Positions 24,487-32,102 of a stretch of DNA of 60,066 nt are shown here, one piece after another. A model generated the notes under the pieces. That model was not told the DNA's origin and did not search any database. It saw nothing but the letters and a program-made list of their open reading frames with translations. Positions within the stretch are counted from its first letter, which is position 1, and the number at the start of each line of letters is the position of its first letter. Made by a program: the position numbers and the translations under genes. This DNA is from Verrucomicrobiota bacterium (GTDB lineage: Bacteria; Verrucomicrobiota; Kiritimatiellia; JAAZAB01), in NCBI GenBank assembly GCA_018898455.1, contig JAHIJO010000166.1, forward strand, positions 1-60,066, in the 5' to 3' direction.

Positions 24487-25452
24487 ATGAACGAAATCCT
24501 GCAACAGATCGCAAACCTGGGGATTGTCCCCGTGGTGAAAATCGACAACGCCAAGGATGCCGTTCCCCTTGCGCAAGCGCTGAAGGACGGCGGACTGCCC
24601 CTGGCCGAAATCACGTTCCGCACGGCCGCCGCCGAAGAATCGATCCGTCAAATCTGCGCCGCCTGTCCCGATATGCTGGTGGGCGCCGGGACGGTATTGA
24701 CAACCGACCAGGCGGAACGCGCCATAAAGGCCGGTGCCCGGTTCATTGTCACCCCCGGCTTCAGCCCGGCCGTCGTCAAGTATTGTCATGAGCGGCAGAT
24801 TCCCATCACCCCCGGCGTGGCGACCCCGACCGAAATCCAGATGGCGCTTGAACACGGGCTCGATGTAGTGAAATTTTTCCCGGCGGACGCTTTCGGCGGA
24901 ATCAAAACATTGAAGGCCATGAGCGCTCCGTTCGGGGCGGTGCAGTTCATTCCCACCGGCGGCATCAGTGCGGCTAATCTTGCCGAATACATCCTTTTCC
25001 CCAAGGTGCTCGCCTGCGGGGGGAGTTGGATGGTCAAGGACGAACTGATCAAGGCGGGTAAATTCGACGAAATCACCCGTCTGACGCAAGAGGCCATCAA
25101 CGTAATGCTTGGGTTTGACTTGGGCCACATCGGGGTGAACACCGCCGATGCTGATGCTTCCCTGGGCTTAACCCGGCAATTGTCCTCAATGTTCAACCTG
25201 GCGCTGAAGGAAGGCAACAGCTCCAACTTTGCCGGAAAAGTCCTGGAAATCAATAAGAGCCAGGGTTTGGGCGCCCACGGACATATCGCGATTGCCACCA
25301 ACAGCATCGCGCGCGCCATAGCCTGGCTGACGCGTAAAGGGGTGGCCGTGGATATGAATTCGGCCAAGAAAGATGCCGGCGGATCCATCGTGGCCGTGTA
25401 TTTAAAGGATGAATTCGGCGGATTCGCCGTGCATTTGCTGCAGAAGAAATGA
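24487..25452 (+). CDS. KDPG/KHG aldolase fused to a glyoxalase/VOC-like C-terminal domain
   Basis: Residues 1 to about 205 are a class I 2-keto-3-deoxy-6-phosphogluconate aldolase: EITFRT (catalytic glutamate), VGAGTVLT, FIVTPGFSP, TPGVATPTEI, and the Schiff-base lysine in VVKFFPADAFGG, then FIPTGGIS. Residues 210-321 (LGHIGVNTADADASLG to GGFAVHLLQKK) resemble a VOC/glyoxalase-like fold, including the GAHGHIAIATNSIARAIAWL half-module. Stand-alone aldolases are about 205-215 residues, so this is a fusion. It splits KDPG to pyruvate and glyceraldehyde-3-phosphate and pairs with the KDG kinase downstream. The C-terminal role is unknown. Confidence 0.85.
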   Translation: MNEILQQIANLGIVPVVKIDNAKDAVPLAQALKDGGLPLAEITFRTAAAEESIRQICAACPDMLVGAGTVLTTDQAERAIKAGARFIVTPGFSPAVVKYCHERQIPITPGVATPTEIQMALEHGLDVVKFFPADAFGGIKTLKAMSAPFGAVQFIPTGGISAANLAEYILFPKVLACGGSWMVKDELIKAGKFDEITRLTQEAINVMLGFDLGHIGVNTADADASLGLTRQLSSMFNLALKEGNSSNFAGKVLEINKSQGLGAHGHIAIATNSIARAIAWLTRKGVAVDMNSAKKDAGGSIVAVYLKDEFGGFAVHLLQKK

Positions 25453-25567
25453 ATTTTTTGCCGGGCAAATAATTCATAGCGTCCCGCAGCGGGGCGACGG
25501 CAATAGATAAGATTTGTTGGCATTTTACGATTTGCTGAACACTGAACACCTAAGCAGGAGGTTTGTT

Positions 25568-26599
25568 ATGAAACAGCGCGTCGTTACCTTCGGAGAAATC
25601 ATGTTGCGTCTGAAATCGCCCGGCTTCGAACGTCTGTTTCAATCGCCGATGCTGGAAGCCACCTTTGGTGGCGGAGAAGCCAATGTGGCCGTGTCCCTTG
25701 CCAATTTCGGAGTGAATGCGGCGTTTGTTACGGTGCTCCCGAAAAACGAAATTGGCGACGCGTGCTGGGTCGAACTGCGCCGGTTCGGGGTGGACACTTC
25801 GCTGATTGCCAGGGGATCCGGCCGCATGGGCATTTATTATGTGGAAAGCGGGGCCAACCAGCGGGGGTCGAAAGTCGTATATGACCGCGCCCACTCCTCC
25901 ATCGCCCTGGCCAAACCCGGCTCCCTGGACTGGAAGACTATTTTCGACGGCGCCACCTGGTTCCATATCACCGGAATCACACCTGCCATCAGCCAATCAG
26001 CCGCCGACCTGTCGCTGGAAGCCGTCCAAACCGCGCGCAAGGCCGGCCTGACCGTTTCCTGTGACTTCAATTACCGCGGCAAACTGTGGAAATACGGCAA
26101 GCCGGCGCCGGAAGTCATGGGAGAATTGGTGAAGCACGTGGACATCGGGATCGCCAACGAGGAAGACTGCCAGAAATCCCTGGGCATTAAAGTGGCCGTG
26201 GACGTGAGCAAGGGAGAGCTGGACTCGTCCCAATATAAAGCGCTGGCGGAAAAAGTCCTTCAGTCGTTTCCCAACTTGAAGATGATCGCCGTGACCCTGC
26301 GCGAAAGCCACGGCGCCGATCACAACGGCTGGTCGGCCTGTCTGCATGATCGCAATCAATTCCTACTCAGCCGCAAGTATGACATCACTGATATTGTCGA
26401 TCGGGTCGGCGGCGGCGATGCCTTCGCCGCGGGACTTATCTTTGGCCTGATCGCCGGGCGTAAACCAGAGGATGCCTTGAATTTTGCCGTCGCCGCCAGT
26501 TGTCTGAAACATTCCATTCCCGGCGATTTCAATCGGGTCACCGTGGACGAAGCGGATAAACTGTGCGGGGGAGACGCCTCCGGCCGGGTTCAGCGGTAG
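25568..26599 (+). CDS. 2-keto-3-deoxygluconate kinase, PfkB family
   Basis: A 343-residue sugar kinase of the ribokinase/PfkB family. It has the N-terminal [16 protein letters not shown] signature, [20 protein letters not shown] (typical of KDG kinases), [11 protein letters not shown], and the catalytic [15 protein letters not shown] near residue 285. An excellent AGGAGG site precedes the ATG at 25568. It would phosphorylate KDG to KDPG for the adjacent aldolase. The 115-bp gap to the aldolase gene holds a short CCCGCAGCGGGGC hairpin also seen after argD. Confidence 0.88.
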   Translation: MKQRVVTFGEIMLRLKSPGFERLFQSPMLEATFGGGEANVAVSLANFGVNAAFVTVLPKNEIGDACWVELRRFGVDTSLIARGSGRMGIYYVESGANQRGSKVVYDRAHSSIALAKPGSLDWKTIFDGATWFHITGITPAISQSAADLSLEAVQTARKAGLTVSCDFNYRGKLWKYGKPAPEVMGELVKHVDIGIANEEDCQKSLGIKVAVDVSKGELDSSQYKALAEKVLQSFPNLKMIAVTLRESHGADHNGWSACLHDRNQFLLSRKYDITDIVDRVGGGDAFAAGLIFGLIAGRKPEDALNFAVAASCLKHSIPGDFNRVTVDEADKLCGGDASGRVQR

Positions 26600-26694
26600 G
26601 AGACTGTCGGACGTCGGTTTCGCCGAGTCTTCCATCCTCCTGATTGAATTTCGGATTCCCTGACTTTACCATGCGCCGTGTATGAAAAATAATG

Positions 26695-26857
26695 GTAATG
26701 GGTCAGTTATTTTTGGGAGGACTGGTTGGATATATGCTGATTTTCCGGTTGTAGGGGTCGTTCGATAGAACGGTCCGTCAGCTGACGGATTGCGGTTCTT
26801 CCCGCTAGGAGCGGGACAAGTACGAAATGGCTACACCCCCAATAAATAACCCATTAC
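26695..26857. mobile_element. MITE-like element with terminal inverted repeats (copy C)
   Basis: The left end (26695-26717, GTAATGGGTCAGTTATTTTT...) and the right end (26836-26857, ...AATAAATAACCCATTAC) are near-perfect terminal inverted repeats differing by a 3-bp indel and a few bases. Between them lie the shared family core GTAGGGG, AGAACGG, CCGTCAGCTGACGG, CCCGCT-N3-AGCGGG and CTACACCCCC. At 163 bp with no coding capacity it fits a non-autonomous element. AAATAA occurs in both flanks and might be a target duplication. It ends 17 bp before the carboxypeptidase start. Confidence 0.6.
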
Positions 26858-26874
26858 AAATAACAGGTGATTCC

Positions 26875-27840
26875 ATGATGCAATTCCATCGCGGTCAAGT
26901 TAGTATCCTTTTTCTTGCAGGTCTGACCATTGCGCTCTGCCAGGCTCCCGCTCCTCTTCTCGCCGCCAAACTGGAAACACGCAGTGCCAACCCATACCTG
27001 GGTGCCATTGTCATCGATGCGGACACCGGCCAGATACTGTTCGAGGATAAATCAGACGCCAAGGGCTACCCGGCCAGCGTCCTGAAACTGATGGACCTCC
27101 TGATCATCCTGGAAAAAGTGCAGGAAGGAAAACTGACCTTACAGGACAAAGTCACCGTGACCGCCGAAGCCTCGAAAATCGGCGGGTCGCAAGTGTACCT
27201 CAAGGAAAACGAGGTGTTCACGGTGGATGAAATGCTCTATGCCCTGATGGTGCAGTCGGCCAACGACGCCGCCACGGCGCTGGCCATCCATGTGGCGGGG
27301 AGCAAGGAAGGATTTGTGGCGCTGATGAACGAACGCGCCAAGGCGCTCGGCATGAAATCCACGGCGTTCCATTCCATCCATGGCCTGCCTCCGGGCAAGG
27401 ATCAACAGGTGGACATTACCACGGCTCGCGATCTGACCCGCCTATGCCGGGAAGTTCTGAAACACCCGGACACGATCCGTTACACCTCCACGCGGGAACG
27501 CGGTTTCCGCGACAACAAGTTCATCCTGCGCACGCATAACCGCCTGATGGCCAATTTCGAAGGCTGTGACGGATTGAAGACGGGTTTTTTCGATGAAGCG
27601 GGCTTTTCCATGGCCGTCACGGCGAAACGGGACGACACCCGCCTGATTGCCATTGTGCTGGGAAGCATGGACCGGAAAACCCGGGATCGCAAAGCGGCGG
27701 AATTGCTTTCCAGTGGATTCCTCAAAGCCCCGAAAAAAGAAACCGTCACGCTGGCGACCAATGTCCCGCCGGCGACCAGGAATGCCGCGCCGGTTCCCAG
27801 TGAAAAACATGGCTGGTGGCGTTTTTTGACTGGAAAATGA
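26875..27840 (+). CDS. Serine-type D-Ala-D-Ala carboxypeptidase (peptidase S11, PBP5/6-like)
   Basis: Trims the terminal D-Ala of peptidoglycan stem peptides in the periplasm. A signal peptide occupies residues 1-31 or so (hydrophobic ILFLAGLTIALC, then APLLAAK). The catalytic motifs are S68-V-L-K71, S128-A-N and K235-T-G. The 321-residue product is shorter than E. coli PBP5 and lacks its long beta-rich C-terminal domain and amphipathic anchor; the tail is Pro- and Ala-rich. I start at the double ATG after AACAGGTG. A MITE-like element lies immediately upstream and may shape its promoter. Confidence 0.9.
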   Translation: MMQFHRGQVSILFLAGLTIALCQAPAPLLAAKLETRSANPYLGAIVIDADTGQILFEDKSDAKGYPASVLKLMDLLIILEKVQEGKLTLQDKVTVTAEASKIGGSQVYLKENEVFTVDEMLYALMVQSANDAATALAIHVAGSKEGFVALMNERAKALGMKSTAFHSIHGLPPGKDQQVDITTARDLTRLCREVLKHPDTIRYTSTRERGFRDNKFILRTHNRLMANFEGCDGLKTGFFDEAGFSMAVTAKRDDTRLIAIVLGSMDRKTRDRKAAELLSSGFLKAPKKETVTLATNVPPATRNAAPVPSEKHGWWRFLTGK

Positions 27841-27968
27841 TCTGTATGGCTTGGTGTGAGATTTTTCGCTTTCTGAATTGAATTAGGTCCCAGGCAGCTA
27901 TTTTATATGCGAGGCGACATTAACGTCACTCGGACCACTCGACCGTCTCCGTTATAATCGCCGAATAC

Positions 27969-28013
27969 CCTAACACCGCCCGGTGCCGCAAGCTCGCCCG
28001 GCGCCGGCGTTGG
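27969..28013. other. GC-rich hairpin between convergent genes
   Basis: CCTAACACCGCC and GGCGCCGGCGTTGG can pair (CYAACRCCG with its complement), forming an imperfect GC-rich stem around CCGCAAGCTCG. It lies between the 3' ends of the carboxypeptidase and the receiver-phosphatase gene, so it may limit read-through; there is no T-tract. The CTAAC and GTTGG ends slightly resemble integron attC boxes, but the 3' box does not fit GTTRRRY. Confidence 0.35.
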
Positions 28014-28079
28014 TATGGGCTGGGCTCCGTGTTAATCGGGGGCTTCCAGGTAAATATTTTATGGCGTGCGCGGGATGCT

Positions 28080-29279
28080 TCACTGGAACATCACCTTGAC
28101 CATGGAGAAATCATCGTCCAGGACCTTGCTGCCGCGCATTTCCTGAACAACCTGATAGAGTTTTTCGATTTCCGAGGATGACTCCACCGGAGGATGCAGC
28201 AGGAACTGCTTCAATCCTTCCATATCCCACATGGCGCCGTCCAGTTGTTTGATTTCGTAAACGCCGTCCGAGAGGATATACATTTTTGCCGGACGCAGGA
28301 TTTCCACCGAAGCGCCTTGATACTTGCTTTCCGCCATGCCTCCGATGACCATGTTGGGCATCATCAGTTCCGCGATCTGACCGGAGGACGAAAACACAAG
28401 CGCCGGCGGATGGCCTGCGCTGGAATAGCGGAGCTGTCCCGATGATTTATTGAACACTCCGTACCAGATGGTGAAATAGAGGTTGTTATGCTGTTCCATC
28501 TGGAACATCTCATTCAGCGCGGCCAATACCTGCTCCGGCACGCGGAAGTCTGTATTGGGCAGAGTCTGGGAGCGGAGGACATTGAGCGCCGACACCGACA
28601 GCAACGCCGGTCCGACGCCATGATCGCATACGTCCAGGAGATACATGGCGAAATGATCCCGGTCCACCCAGTGATAACCGAAGGAGTCTCCGCCTAATTG
28701 CGTGGACGGCACATATTTCCATTCCGTGCGGATCGCCCCCTCGCTAATTGGCGCCGGCAGGAGCGACACCACGTAATCCGCCGCCTGCTCCAGTTGCAAC
28801 GCGAGGATCTGCTGGCTTTTGAGCAGGGCGTCATAGGCCTCGTTTCTCTGGAGCAGGGTGATATAGGCCTGGGAATGATAGCGGATGCGTGCCACCAATT
28901 CGATGCGGTCCGGCAGTTTCACCAGGTAATCGTTGGCGCCGGCGGAAAAACTTTCAGCCTTGGTTACCGCTTCCTCCTTGCTCGACAGGACAATCAGCGG
29001 CACATCCTTCAACTTGGGATGGGCTCGAAAAAATCGAACCAGCGTCAGGCCGTCGATATCCGGCATCACCAGGTCCTGTAGAATGATCGTCGGCGAGATT
29101 TCCGCGGCCAGGGTAATTGCCTTGGCGGGCTCCTGGCAATAGTGAAAGACGATATCTTTTTCAGGCGCCAGCATTCGGCGGACCGCATCCCCGACAATCG
29201 GCTGGTCATCCACCAGCAGAACGGTGATCGTATACTTGGTCAGGGCGGATGGCGCGGTAGTTGCATCAGGTGTTGACAT
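28080..29279 (-). CDS. Response regulator with PP2C-type (RsbU/SpoIIE-like) phosphatase output
   Basis: The 399-residue protein has a receiver domain at about 18-135 (acidic pair D24-D25, phosphoacceptor D69 in LQDLVMPDIDG, conserved serine in VLSSKEEA). A linker helix of about 40 residues (LLQRNEAYDALLKSQQILALQLEQA) follows, then a PP2C domain from about 190 (QLGGDSFGYHWVD, LLDVCDHGVGPALLS, AGHPPALVF, LSDGVYEI) with the metal-binding aspartates. Such proteins dephosphorylate anti-anti-sigma factors when phosphorylated. I start at MSTPDATT (AAGGA 7 bp upstream). The start overlaps the end of the CheB gene, so both are coupled. Confidence 0.88.
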   Translation of the reverse strand: MSTPDATTAPSALTKYTITVLLVDDQPIVGDAVRRMLAPEKDIVFHYCQEPAKAITLAAEISPTIILQDLVMPDIDGLTLVRFFRAHPKLKDVPLIVLSSKEEAVTKAESFSAGANDYLVKLPDRIELVARIRYHSQAYITLLQRNEAYDALLKSQQILALQLEQAADYVVSLLPAPISEGAIRTEWKYVPSTQLGGDSFGYHWVDRDHFAMYLLDVCDHGVGPALLSVSALNVLRSQTLPNTDFRVPEQVLAALNEMFQMEQHNNLYFTIWYGVFNKSSGQLRYSSAGHPPALVFSSSGQIAELMMPNMVIGGMAESKYQGASVEILRPAKMYILSDGVYEIKQLDGAMWDMEGLKQFLLHPPVESSSEIEKLYQVVQEMRGSKVLDDDFSMVKVMFQ

Positions 29280-30300
29280 GGATTTTTCCTTTTTGGATGT
29301 GATTAAGTATGGCGGCGGCAATGCGCTGAATCGGCAACACGTCCACAACCGCGTTGATTTCCACCGCCGCCCGCGGCATACCGTAGATCACGGAGGTGGC
29401 TTGATCCTGGGCGATGGTGTGCCACCCGTCGCGGCGCAGGGCCAGCAGACCACGGGCTCCATCCTTTCCCATACCGGTCAACAGCGCCGCAACGCCTCTC
29501 CGGGGCCAGTGAGTACTGAGGCTTTGAAACAAGGCATCCACCGACGGGCGATAGGGATAGTCCACCGGATCGGGCGTGTAATGAAGAGCCATATCCGGAC
29601 CCACAATCAAATGATCGTTGGTGCCGGCCACAAAGACGGTATCCGCCTTCAAGGTCATACCCTCCTTTGCCAGGATCACGCTCAACGGTGTTTGATTACC
29701 CAGCCATTCCACCAGACCCTGGGAAAACTGGACATCAACGTGCTGAACCACAACAACGGGCGCCCCGAGCCGTGCCGGCAATCCGGAAAGAATCTCAGCC
29801 AACGCCTTGGGCCCGCCGGTTGAGGACCCCAAAGCTACCACGGGGGATAACGACACCAGCGACCGTTCGCGCTCCGCCAGGCTCATCTTAAAGACAGGGT
29901 CCACCATGCCGATCAGATTGGCAATAGCCTTTATTTTTTTCAGCAGTTCGGTGTCGCCTTCAAGGCGGCCCGTCGCGTTGAACGCCGGGGTGCAGACGGC
30001 ATCCAGGGCGCCAAAACCCATCGCCTCAAAAACCTTGGCGGCATTGCCGGCGACGGTCGCCGTCACCACCAGGATGGCGCAGGGGGTGGATTTCATGATG
30101 ATCCGCGTAGCCTCAACACCGTCCATAACCGGCATAATCAAGTCCATCAGGATCAAGTCGGGAACGTCCCGGGCACATTGGGTGACCGCCTCAGCCCCGT
30201 CATGGGCGACCCAGGCGATCGCATAGTCTGGAATGGAATTGACAACCCGGCGCAGGGCTTCCACGGCAAGATTGAGATCGTTGACAATTGCAATCCGCAT
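29266..30300 (-). CDS. cheB: CheB-type response regulator / protein-glutamate methylesterase
   Basis: The 344-residue product has a receiver domain (D8, phosphoacceptor D53 in LMDLIMPVMDG) and a CheB catalytic domain with S160 in LGSSTGGP, H187 in VVQHVDVQ and the aspartate in TGMGKDGARGLL. CheB removes methyl groups or deamidates glutamines in chemoreceptors. No cheA, cheR, cheW or receptor gene lies in the window, and its partner is a PP2C response regulator. It may serve a chemosensory-like pathway not concerned with swimming, or the rest of a system elsewhere. I start at MRIAIVND. Confidence 0.9.
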   Translation of the reverse strand: MRIAIVNDLNLAVEALRRVVNSIPDYAIAWVAHDGAEAVTQCARDVPDLILMDLIMPVMDGVEATRIIMKSTPCAILVVTATVAGNAAKVFEAMGFGALDAVCTPAFNATGRLEGDTELLKKIKAIANLIGMVDPVFKMSLAERERSLVSLSPVVALGSSTGGPKALAEILSGLPARLGAPVVVVQHVDVQFSQGLVEWLGNQTPLSVILAKEGMTLKADTVFVAGTNDHLIVGPDMALHYTPDPVDYPYRPSVDALFQSLSTHWPRRGVAALLTGMGKDGARGLLALRRDGWHTIAQDQATSVIYGMPRAAVEINAVVDVLPIQRIAAAILNHIQKGKIHVNT

Positions 30301-30336
30301 AATACTGTTCACCACTAAGCTATAGCCATTGGATTC

Positions 30337-30531
30337 TCAACCGTCCTTGCGCTTAAGCATATATTGGACTTTGGCATGATTCACCTCCGTCATGTGCAAG
30401 GGGCGCTCCGTGGCCGTGACAATGGCGCGCGTCCCATTCTCGATACGGAAAATCCGCCGCCGGCGCATGGGAATGAGCATCTGCCCCTTGGTCGTGAACC
30501 GGATCGAATCCAATGTTATCTTGCATGTCAT
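30337..30531 (-). CDS. AbrB/SpoVT-like small DNA-binding protein (orphan antitoxin-like)
   Basis: A 64-residue protein with the swapped-hairpin AbrB pattern: ITLDSIRFTTKGQMLIPMRRRRIFRIENGTRAIVTATERP, where TTKGQMLIP matches the usual TSKGQVTIP and RRRIFRIENG the RxxLGIxxG turn. I start at MTCKITL; the frame extends upstream through repeat sequence that does not look coding. MazE- and VapB-type relatives pair with a toxin gene, yet none adjoins: cheB starts 36 bp downstream on the same strand. It may regulate the signalling genes instead. No strong ribosome-binding site is seen. Confidence 0.55.
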   Translation of the reverse strand: MTCKITLDSIRFTTKGQMLIPMRRRRIFRIENGTRAIVTATERPLHMTEVNHAKVQYMLKRKDG

Positions 30532-30547
30532 GATGCCCAACGAATAG

Positions 30548-30680
30548 CGTTTTATCCCAAGTGCTGCGAGTATACCGCGCTGGCGTGGGGAGCCAAGCGA
30601 TTTTCGAGCAGCATTTGGGATAAAACGTTGTTGGACGGAACCACTTCGCGGATTGAAACGCGGAGCGGTTCCGTTCAACA
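30548..30680. repeat. Two consecutive large inverted repeats
   Basis: The first pair (30548-30567 and 30608-30627) is 20 bp long with one mismatch (CGTTTTATCCCAAGTGCTGC). A smaller CGCTGGC/GCCAAGCG hairpin lies inside. The second pair (30630-30642 and 30667-30679, TTGGACGGAACC against GGTTCCGTTCAA) has one mismatch, with a CGCG-N8-CGCG core. Together they could fold into a multi-armed structure in the 400-bp divergent gap that otherwise holds only the promoter near 30836. Confidence 0.65.
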
Positions 30681-30835
30681 TTCTTATATTCAATTGTTAG
30701 GGCGAATCGTCCCGATGAGCCGTCCGTTTTCTTGCCATTATTTAAAAGAAGTTTTGCAAGAATCTCCCCTGAATGTTTGAAAAATCCTCCGCCATCCTCC
30801 TGCCAGCATCCGCTTCAAACTGCTAAATTAGTATA

Positions 30836-30872
30836 TTGACAATTCCGGACATCAGGCTTATGTTGTACAACA
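30836..30872 (+). promoter_or_regulatory. Sigma-70-type promoter with overlapping palindromic operator
   Basis: A perfect TTGACA (30836-30841), a 17-bp spacer and TATGTT (30859-30864) form a good promoter for the GntR/LacI-type regulator. The perfect palindrome TGTTGTACAACA (30861-30872) overlaps the -10 box. The half-site TTGTAC is also repeated in reverse as GTATAA a few bases on (30874-30879). TTGTAC half-sites recall AraR, a GntR/LacI-type chimera, so negative autoregulation is likely. Confidence 0.6.
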
Positions 30873-30933
30873 AGTATAACAAGTCATGTATGTCAGCATG
30901 GCTATTGCAACCGGAAGGAAACAGGTTTTTCAG

Positions 30934-32082
30934 ATGCAAAACAGTTTAAAATCCATCAGATATTCCTATTCCATCGTGGAAGATAACCTTGAAAGCCGGA
31001 TCAGAAATGGCCTTCTGCCTGTTGACGTCCGTATACCATCCGAAAACGAATTAAGCAGAAAATACAAAATCAGCCGGATGTCGGCACGCCAGGCGATCAC
31101 AAACCTTGTTGCCCGCAACCTGCTGTATCGCATTGCCGGAAAGGGAACATTTGTCGCCGATTGGAAGGATAGTACGCAAAGCTCGATTATCGGGCTTGTC
31201 CTGAATAACGTCGCCAATCCTTTTTTTGCCCAATTGACAAAGACCATCCAGAAAAAAGCGGCAGAATCGGGATATGACGTGATTTGTTATGCCAACAACC
31301 ATCTTCTTGAGGAATCCCGGGCGATAGACATGCTTATTAACAGGGGAATTGCGGGGGTGGTGTTGGTTCCTTCGCAGGACAGCGGAGAAGAGAATCTGGT
31401 AGGCAAATTGGATAATAAAAAGATTCCGTTTGTTTATTTAAACCGGATTCTGAAAAAACCGGAAGCGGACTTTGTAATATCAAACAATGCGGATGGAGCG
31501 AAGCAGGCCATGGAATATCTTTTCTCCCTGGGACACACACGAATCGGCTTTGTGGCCGCATTTCCTTATACGAGCGCCGTATCGGAGAGAATAGATGGCT
31601 ACAATTCTTTCATGAAAAAGCGCAATCTTTCCGAACGCCCTGCCGTTCAAATCAGCAGTTGCCTGAACGACAAGGGGGGATATGACGCGGGCAACACCAT
31701 TCTTTCTTCTCCCCGCCGACCCACCGCAATATTCTGCGCCAATGACATTACGGCAGTCGGAGTAATGAAAGCCGCGCGGGAATTGAGGATCAACGTTCCG
31801 GAAGAGCTGTCCATAGTCGGTTATGACGACATTGAGCTCGCTGGTCATCTCTCGCCGCCTTTAACCACGATTTCCCAGCAGTTGGAGCAAATGGCTGAAT
31901 CTGCGATTGATATATTGATGACAAAAATAAGAGGGAAACATACCGGAGAAATAACGAAAATGGTATTGCATCCTAAACTTGTCGTTAGAGAAAGTTGTGG
32001 GATAATTCAAGAAAAAGAAAACAATGCCGGAGTTGATTTAGACAGAGAAGGAAGAAAGGTGGAACATGTCACAGATGCTTGA
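30934..32082 (+). CDS. Transcriptional regulator with GntR winged helix and LacI-type sensor (AraR-like architecture)
   Basis: The N-terminal 75 or so residues are a GntR-type winged helix (IPSENELSRKYKISRMSARQAITNLVARNLLYRIAGKGTFV). The rest is a LacI/periplasmic-binding-type effector domain (IIGLVLNNVANPFFAQLTKTIQKKA, AGVVLVPSQD, GHTRIGFVAAFP, PTAIFCANDITAVGVMKAA, SIVGYDDIELAGHLSPPLTTI). This pairing is that of AraR. The start is uncertain: 30886 and 30934 are both possible, and I prefer 30934 because AACAGG lies upstream. It heads an operon of oxidoreductases and probably represses it until its sugar-like ligand binds. Confidence 0.85.
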   Translation: MQNSLKSIRYSYSIVEDNLESRIRNGLLPVDVRIPSENELSRKYKISRMSARQAITNLVARNLLYRIAGKGTFVADWKDSTQSSIIGLVLNNVANPFFAQLTKTIQKKAAESGYDVICYANNHLLEESRAIDMLINRGIAGVVLVPSQDSGEENLVGKLDNKKIPFVYLNRILKKPEADFVISNNADGAKQAMEYLFSLGHTRIGFVAAFPYTSAVSERIDGYNSFMKKRNLSERPAVQISSCLNDKGGYDAGNTILSSPRRPTAIFCANDITAVGVMKAARELRINVPEELSIVGYDDIELAGHLSPPLTTISQQLEQMAESAIDILMTKIRGKHTGEITKMVLHPKLVVRESCGIIQEKENNAGVDLDREGRKVEHVTDA

Positions 32083-32102
32083 TATAAGGGAGACTTGATA
32101 CA

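Noticed and set aside
27969..28013. attC site or rho-independent terminator
   Set aside because: The 3' box does not match GTTRRRY and there is no T-tract after the hairpin; the most I can say is that it is a GC-rich hairpin.
30535..30703. Integron attC site
   Set aside because: The R' box departs from consensus, the length is high, and there is no integrase or cassette array. I kept it only as a low-weight finding.
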